Below are positions 61,801 through 64,000 of a stretch of DNA of 64,000 bases, in pieces (the first letter of the stretch is position 1; the number at the start of each line of letters is the position of its first letter). The notes below the pieces were generated by a model. The model worked only from the letters and a program-made list of their open reading frames with translations, was not told the DNA's origin and ran no database searches. A program made the translations under genes and the position numbers. Source of the stretch: DATMER01 sp040349255. GTDB lineage: Bacteria > Acidobacteriota > Thermoanaerobaculia > Multivoradales > UBA5704. Location of the stretch: the NCBI GenBank assembly GCA_040349255.1, contig JBEQUE010000185.1, forward strand, positions 8,964 through 72,963, given 5' to 3'.

Positions 61801-64000
61801 CTTCAGGCGGCCGCCCGCCACGACCGCGTTCACGTCGAGGAGGTGCTCGCGTCGTACCTTCGGGCTCACCGCCGAGCCGCCCGGCTCCGAAGCGATCGTG
61901 AACAGAGAGCCCTCCGGCAGCACCTGGTCGAGCTGGCCCAGGTAGTTGAAGCCGATCTCGGGACGGGACGACGACAGGCGCAGCAGGCCCCAGCCGATCC
62001 CACGGCGCGGGATCGAGCGCAGGTGCTCCTTGACCGACCTGAGCGTTCCAACCTCCAGACGCACCGGATAGACGCTCGTGAACCAGCCCACCGTGCGCGA
62101 CAGGTCCACGCCATCCAGCTCCCGGCCGTGACCTTCCAGCTCAACCCGCAGCGCGTCTCCCGCAAAAACGCGAGCGAGCGCGGTCAGCAGCACGTCGTCG
62201 ATCCGCGTCCGGTACGCCGCCGGCACCTCCTGGAGCAGGGCCCGGGTCTCCTCCGCATCCAGCGACACCGACACGCCCGCCATCGTCGCCCCGGTGTTCT
62301 CGCCACCCGGAAAGTCCACCGGCAGGGCCAGAGCCGGCTCGCCGGACTCCCGGCTCCACCAGGGTCGCTCCGACTCCAGGGTCAGACCGTTCAGCCGTTC
62401 GGCCCACTTTTTGTAGGACGTCGTCTTGGCCGGCAGGCGTATCGGCTCTCCCGCGAGAAGCTGACGGCAGGCCGTCTCCAGGTCTTCCAGCAGCACGCGC
62501 CAGGAGACGCCGTCCACCGCCAGGTGGTGGATCACCAGGAGCAGCCGCGCCTCGCCTTCCGGCAGGTCGATCCAGGCGCCGCGCGCGATCGGGCCGGACG
62601 ACAGGTTGAGACTTCTCTGGACCTCATTAGCCGAGGACAGCTCGATCCGCGACCAGCCCGGATCCTCCAGGCCTCCATTCCATTGGTGCCAGCCTTCCGC
62701 GGAACGTTCGAAGCGCAGGCGCAGCGCGTCGTGGTGGCCCAGCAGCGCCTCGAAGGCCTGGCGCGCTACTTCCTCCGTCACCGGCGGACGCACAGCCAGC
62801 AGCAGCGACTGGTTGAAGTGATGCGGCTCGGCCGGGTCCCGCTCCAGGAACAGGCGCTGGATCGGCGTCAACGGCACCGGACCGGTCACCACGCCCTGCT
62901 CGGCCCGGACCGCTTCGGCCGTACCCGCCACCGACGCCAGCTCCGCGATCGTCGGGTGCTCGAAGAGCTGGCGCGGCGTGATCCGGCAGCCCGAGCGCGC
63001 CGCCCGGGACACCACCTGGATGCTCAGGATCGAGTCGCCCCCCAGCTCGAAGAAGTTGTCGTGGACTCCGACCCGCTCCAGCTTCAGAAGCTCGGCCCAG
63101 ACCTCCGCCAGCAGGCGCTCGGTCTCCGTGCGCGGCGCTTGGAAGCTGCCGGTCTCCACCCGCTCCGGATCCGGCAGTTCACGGCGATCGAGCTTGCCGT
63201 GCGCGGTCAGCGGCAAGGACTCCAGCTCCACGATCGCCGAAGGAACCATGTAGGAAGGCAGACGCTCCTGCAGGAACGGCCGCGGGTCCACGCCGGGCCG
63301 ATCCAACACCACCCAGGCCACCAGCCGGTTGCCGACCAGACCTGCCGCCGCGTCGCGCACGCCTTCGGCTTCGCGCAGCAACGACTCGATCTCGCCCAAC
63401 TCGATCCGGAAGCCGCGCAGCTTGACCTGATCGTCGCCGCGGCCCAGGAATTCAAGGTCACCGCTCGCGCTCCACCGCGCCAGGTCACCCGTGCGATAGA
63501 ACCGCCGGCCGTCGCGCTCCACGAAACGCTCGGCGGTCAGCTCCGGCCGCCTCAGGTAGCCGTGGGCCACGCCGGGGCCGCCGATCCAGACCTCGCCCGA
63601 AGCTCCGATCGGAGCCGGGTGGCCGTCCCGATCGACGACCCGGATCTCCACGTTCGGCAGCGGCCGGCCGATGCGCGAGCCCTCCGGCTCCGCGCGCCAG
63701 CTCGTCGCGATGATCGTCGCTTCGGTCGGACCGTACAGCACCCGCAGCTCGGCTCCCGGAAAGACCTCGCGCATCCGCGACAGCAGGTCCGCCGGCACCG
63801 CCTCGCCGCCCACGAACAGCGTCCGCATCCTCGGACAGGGAGTCTCGACGCTCTCGACGATCTGCCTCATCAGCGCCGGTACCGCGTGCAGACGGGTCAG
63901 CTCGGGCAGCAGCTCCGAAAGCCGCTCCATGTCCGGACCCGGAGAGATCGACACCAAGTCGCACCGGCCGCCCGACAGCAGCGGATTCAGAAGCTCGAAC
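52828..64000 (-). CDS. Giant NRPS, main part: (A)-T-E, C-A-T-E, C-A-T-E, start of C; 5' end outside window
   Basis: More than 3,700 residues read leftward from the right edge. Approximate order: partial A (64000-63155), carrier (63130-62900), epimerase (62885-61600); C (61590-60250), A (60250-58880), T, E (58600-57300); C (57290-55950), A (55930-54560), T, E (54270-52960); start of C to TAG 52828. Carriers read DNFFELGGDSILSIQ, the form that precedes E domains. E domains show HHLAVDGVSWR and VGWFTSVYPV; C domains show QHHLLLDGW and LSPLQEGMLFE, and follow E domains, so they should accept D-configured donors. A domains show YVIYTSGSTGRPKG and identical specificity residues D-I-F-H-F-G-L-I-I-K. 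Modules are near-identical, so recent tandem duplication is likely. The product is a D-rich peptide of one repeated building block. Promoter and first modules are not visible. Confidence 0.93.
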   Translation of the reverse strand, partial: FELLNPLLSGGRCDLVSISPGPDMERLSELLPELTRLHAVPALMRQIVESVETPCPRMRTLFVGGEAVPADLLSRMREVFPGAELRVLYGPTEATIIATSWRAEPEGSRIGRPLPNVEIRVVDRDGHPAPIGASGEVWIGGPGVAHGYLRRPELTAERFVERDGRRFYRTGDLARWSASGDLEFLGRGDDQVKLRGFRIELGEIESLLREAEGVRDAAAGLVGNRLVAWVVLDRPGVDPRPFLQERLPSYMVPSAIVELESLPLTAHGKLDRRELPDPERVETGSFQAPRTETERLLAEVWAELLKLERVGVHDNFFELGGDSILSIQVVSRAARSGCRITPRQLFEHPTIAELASVAGTAEAVRAEQGVVTGPVPLTPIQRLFLERDPAEPHHFNQSLLLAVRPPVTEEVARQAFEALLGHHDALRLRFERSAEGWHQWNGGLEDPGWSRIELSSANEVQRSLNLSSGPIARGAWIDLPEGEARLLLVIHHLAVDGVSWRVLLEDLETACRQLLAGEPIRLPAKTTSYKKWAERLNGLTLESERPWWSRESGEPALALPVDFPGGENTGATMAGVSVSLDAEETRALLQEVPAAYRTRIDDVLLTALARVFAGDALRVELEGHGRELDGVDLSRTVGWFTSVYPVRLEVGTLRSVKEHLRSIPRRGIGWGLLRLSSSRPEIGFNYLGQLDQVLPEGSLFTIASEPGGSAVSPKVRREHLLDVNAVVAGGRLKVDWIYSTGLHRRETIETWAEHFLIHLRELIDHARSRTARRIGGYTPSDFPLAGLDQEGLDRLAGSEWGIEEVYPLSPLQEGMLFETLLAPGSGVYVEQLLCRIEGDLDEEVFERACRWTLESHGVLRTSFHWQELDRPLQVVHGRPEVVLERQDWRGLPAEGRLEELQHTDRQRGFDLSRSPLMRWTVVRTGEAESWLLWSQHHLLLDGWSLSAVIGSLLEAYRALRSGRDPRAERRRPYRDYIAWLESRDLAETESFWRRTLSGWSEPTPLPESQTRQTGRGRRELRLPVVESARFQAQARAHQLTPNTLVQAAWGLLLGRMAGVDDVVFGATVSGRPAELAGVETMVGLFINTLPVRLRLDSPALLPWLRELLGSQAELRQHEHSPLVKVQAWSEVPRGRSLFDSILVFENYPIDAAVREAGGGENGLGIVEVRSREQTNYPMTLDASPGAEMLLALNFDRSRFDEASVGRMLSHLESLLTAMAEALEAGGGTALSALPLLKDAERHQLLVDWNDTARDLPREPVHERFARQSARTPEAVALSFGDETLSYEALDRRSNRVAHALRRRGVAPGAIVGLSLERSLEMVVGLLGIWKAGGAYLPLDPAYPAERLSFLKEDAGVEVVLTREILAEEESDEALAVASDLAYVIYTSGSTGRPKGVLVGHAQLAHTLSASLSEMGWNESDRIACLAPFSFDIFLFELLSPLLSGGRCDLVSISPGPDMERLAELLPELTRLHAVPALMRQIVEMVQKPCPRMRTLFVGGEAVPADLLSRMREVFPGAELRVLYGPTEATIIATSWRAEPAGSRIGRPLPNVEIRVVDRNGQPVPIGASGEIWIGGPGVARGYLGRPELTAERFVERDGRRFYRTGDLARWSASGDLEFLGRGDDQVKLRGFRIELGEIESLLREVDGVRDAAAGLVGNRLVAWVVLDRPGVDPRPFLQERLPSYMVPSAIVELESLPLTAHGKLDRRALPDPERLGTGSFEAPRTETERLLAGIWTELLKLDQVGVHDNFFELGGDSILSIQVVSRAARSGCRITPRQLFEHPTIVELAAVAGTAEAVQAEQDVVTGPVPLTPIQRLFLEPDPAEPHHFNQSLLLAVRPPVTEEVARRAFEALLGHHDALRLRFERGADGWRQWNAGLEDPSWSRIELSSVNEIQRSLDLSSGPITRGAWIDLPEGETRLLLVIHHLAVDGVSWRVLLEDLEAACRQLLAGEPVRLPAKTTSYKEWAGRLKDLALESERPWWTRESGEPALALPVDFPSGENTGATAAGVSVSLDTDETRALLQEVPAAYRTRIDDVLLTALARCFRGDALRVELEGHGRELDGVDLSRTVGWFTSVYPVRLEVDTEDPGEALRSVKEHLRAIPRRGIGWGLLRLSSTRPEIGFNYLGQLDQALPEGSLFTIAPEPAGAAVSPKAQREHRLDVNAAVAGGRLRVDWIYSTALHRRETVEAWAGRFLVHLRELIDHARSRTARRIGGYTPSDFPLARLDQAALDRLVGSEWGIEEIHPLSPLQEGMLFETMFAPGSGVYVEQLLCRIEGDLDAEALERACRWTLESHGVLRTSFHWQELGRPLQVVHGEPEVVLERQDWRGLPPENVEDRLAELERADRLRGFDLSRAPLMRWTLVRTGEAEHWLLWSQHHLLLDGWSLSAVTGNLLEAYRALRSGREPRAERRRPHRDYIAWLESRDLSETESFWRRTLSGWSEPTPLPESPIRKTGRGRRELRLPVVESARFQAQARAHQLTLNTLVQAAWGLLLGRMAGTEDVVFGATVSGRPAELPGVETMVGLFINTLPVRLRLDSSALLPWLRELLSSQAELRQHEHSPLVKVQAWSEVPRGRALFESILVFENYPIDAAMRQGGGGENGLGIVEVRSREQTNYPMTLDVSPTAELMLALNFDRSRFDEASVGRMLGHLESLLTGMTRALEAGGDAALSALSLLNDAERHQLLVDWNDTACDLSREPVHERFARQAARTPEAVALSFGDETLSYEELDRRSNRAAHALRRRGVVPGAIVGLSLERSLEMVVGLLGIWKAGGAYLPLDPVYPPERLSFLKEDAGVEVVLTREILTEEESDEALAVPSDLAYVIYTSGSTGRPKGVLVGHAQLAHTLSASLSEMGWNGSDRIACLAPFSFDIFLFELLNPLLSGGRCDLVSISPGPDMERLSELLPELTRLHAVPALMRQIVEGVETPCPRMRTLFVGGEAVPADLLSRMREVFPGAELRVLYGPTEATIIATSWRAEPAGSRIGRPLPNVEIRVVDRDGHPAPIGASGEIWIGGPGVARGYLGRPELTAERFVERDGRRFYRTGDLARWNASGELEFLGRGDDQVKLRGFRIELGEIESLLREADGVRDAAAGLVGNRLVAWMVLDRLGVDPRPFLQERLPSYMVPSAIVELESLPLTAHGKLDRRALPDPERVGTGSFAAPRTETERLLAGIWAELLKLDRVGVHDNFFELGGDSILSIQVVSRAARSGCRITPRQLFEHPTIAELASVAGTAEAVQAEQGVVTGPVPLTPIQRLYLEPDPAEPHHFNQSLLLAVRSPVTEEVARQAFEALLGHHDALRLRFERGSEEWRQWNAGLEDPSWSRIELSAVDQIQRSLDLSSGPIARGAWIDLPEGEARLLLVIHHLAVDGVSWRVLLEDLETACRQLLAGEPVRLPAKTTSYKEWAERLSGLALDSERPWWTRESGEPALALPMDFPGGENTGATMAGVSVSLEAEETRSLLQEVPAAYRTRIDDVLLTALECCFVGEALRLELESHGREEIVGGVDLSRTVGWFTSVYPVRLEMETEDPGEALRSVKEHLRSIPRRGIGWGLLGLSSDRPEIGFNYLGQLDQVLPEGSLFTIAPEPGGAAVSPKTQREHRLDVNAVVVGGRLRVDWLYSTGLHRRETVEAWAERFLVRLRELIDHARTRAAKRIGGYTPSDFPLAGLEPAGLDRLVDSEWGIEEVYPLSPLQEGMLFETMLAPGSGVYVEQLLCRIEG

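Noticed and set aside
1..64000. tRNA, rRNA or transposase genes
   Set aside because: No transposase domain, terminal inverted repeats or recognisable tRNA/rRNA stretches were seen by eye.

Overview
The window is about 64 kb of high-GC bacterial DNA with dense coding on both strands and short gaps. Its gene content suggests an environmental, probably Acidobacteriota-like bacterium: a CHAT-NACHT-WD40 pair, a TPR protein with an N-terminal Cys cluster, a large BNR/sortilin-type secreted propeller protein, a class 1 DISARM island and a giant NRPS. The taxonomic call is inference from gene style only; no rRNA or other marker gene is present.

Layout. (1) 1-9.8 kb, + strand: two tandem paralogous CHAT protease-NACHT-membrane-WD40 signalling proteins (the first cut by the window edge), then an exported D-aminoacylase-like amidohydrolase. 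(2) 9.9-11.5 kb, - strand: a two-gene unit that reads as a copper amine oxidase split in two, an N2/N3-like lipoprotein plus a catalytic-domain protein whose cofactor Tyr is kept but whose flanking motif is changed. (3) 11.6-13.8 kb: a small membrane protein, then about 1.6 kb holding hairpins, a 16-unit 20-bp repeat array and decayed genes. (4) 13.8-15.6 kb, - strand: an AAA ATPase plus DUF4276/TOPRIM-like pair resembling two-gene anti-phage systems. (5) 15.7-27.8 kb: an exported esterase with Calx-beta modules, a TPR protein, a small exported protein, a CrtI-type oxidoreductase, a divergent four-gene membrane Fe-S/YtkA operon, a cupin and a large exported BNR protein. (6) 27.9-31.6 kb, + strand: a compact operon of an asparagine synthetase-like protein, a radical SAM protein and a halogenase-like flavoprotein.

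(7) 31.6-45.8 kb: a DUF433/DUF5615 toxin-antitoxin pair abuts a class 1 DISARM system read leftward (drmD, drmMI, drmA, drmB). No drmC is seen. A HigA antitoxin with an internally deleted HigB remnant sits between drmD and drmMI. The DNA-recognition half of drmMI is strikingly AT-richer than its surroundings. A second array of palindromic repeats, spaced in multiples of three bases, lies between drmMI and drmA.

(8) 45.8-49.2 kb: an exported propeller protein, a membrane protein and a class V aminotransferase. (9) 49.15 kb to the right edge, - strand: a giant NRPS, entered mid-gene, with modules (A)-T-E / C-A-T-E / C-A-T-E / C-A-T-TE. All four A domains show the same specificity residues by eye, so the visible part should make a homo-oligomer ending D-D-D-L. 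One in-frame TAG at 52828-52830 interrupts the last condensation domain; apart from that codon the frame is continuous across all 14.8 kb.
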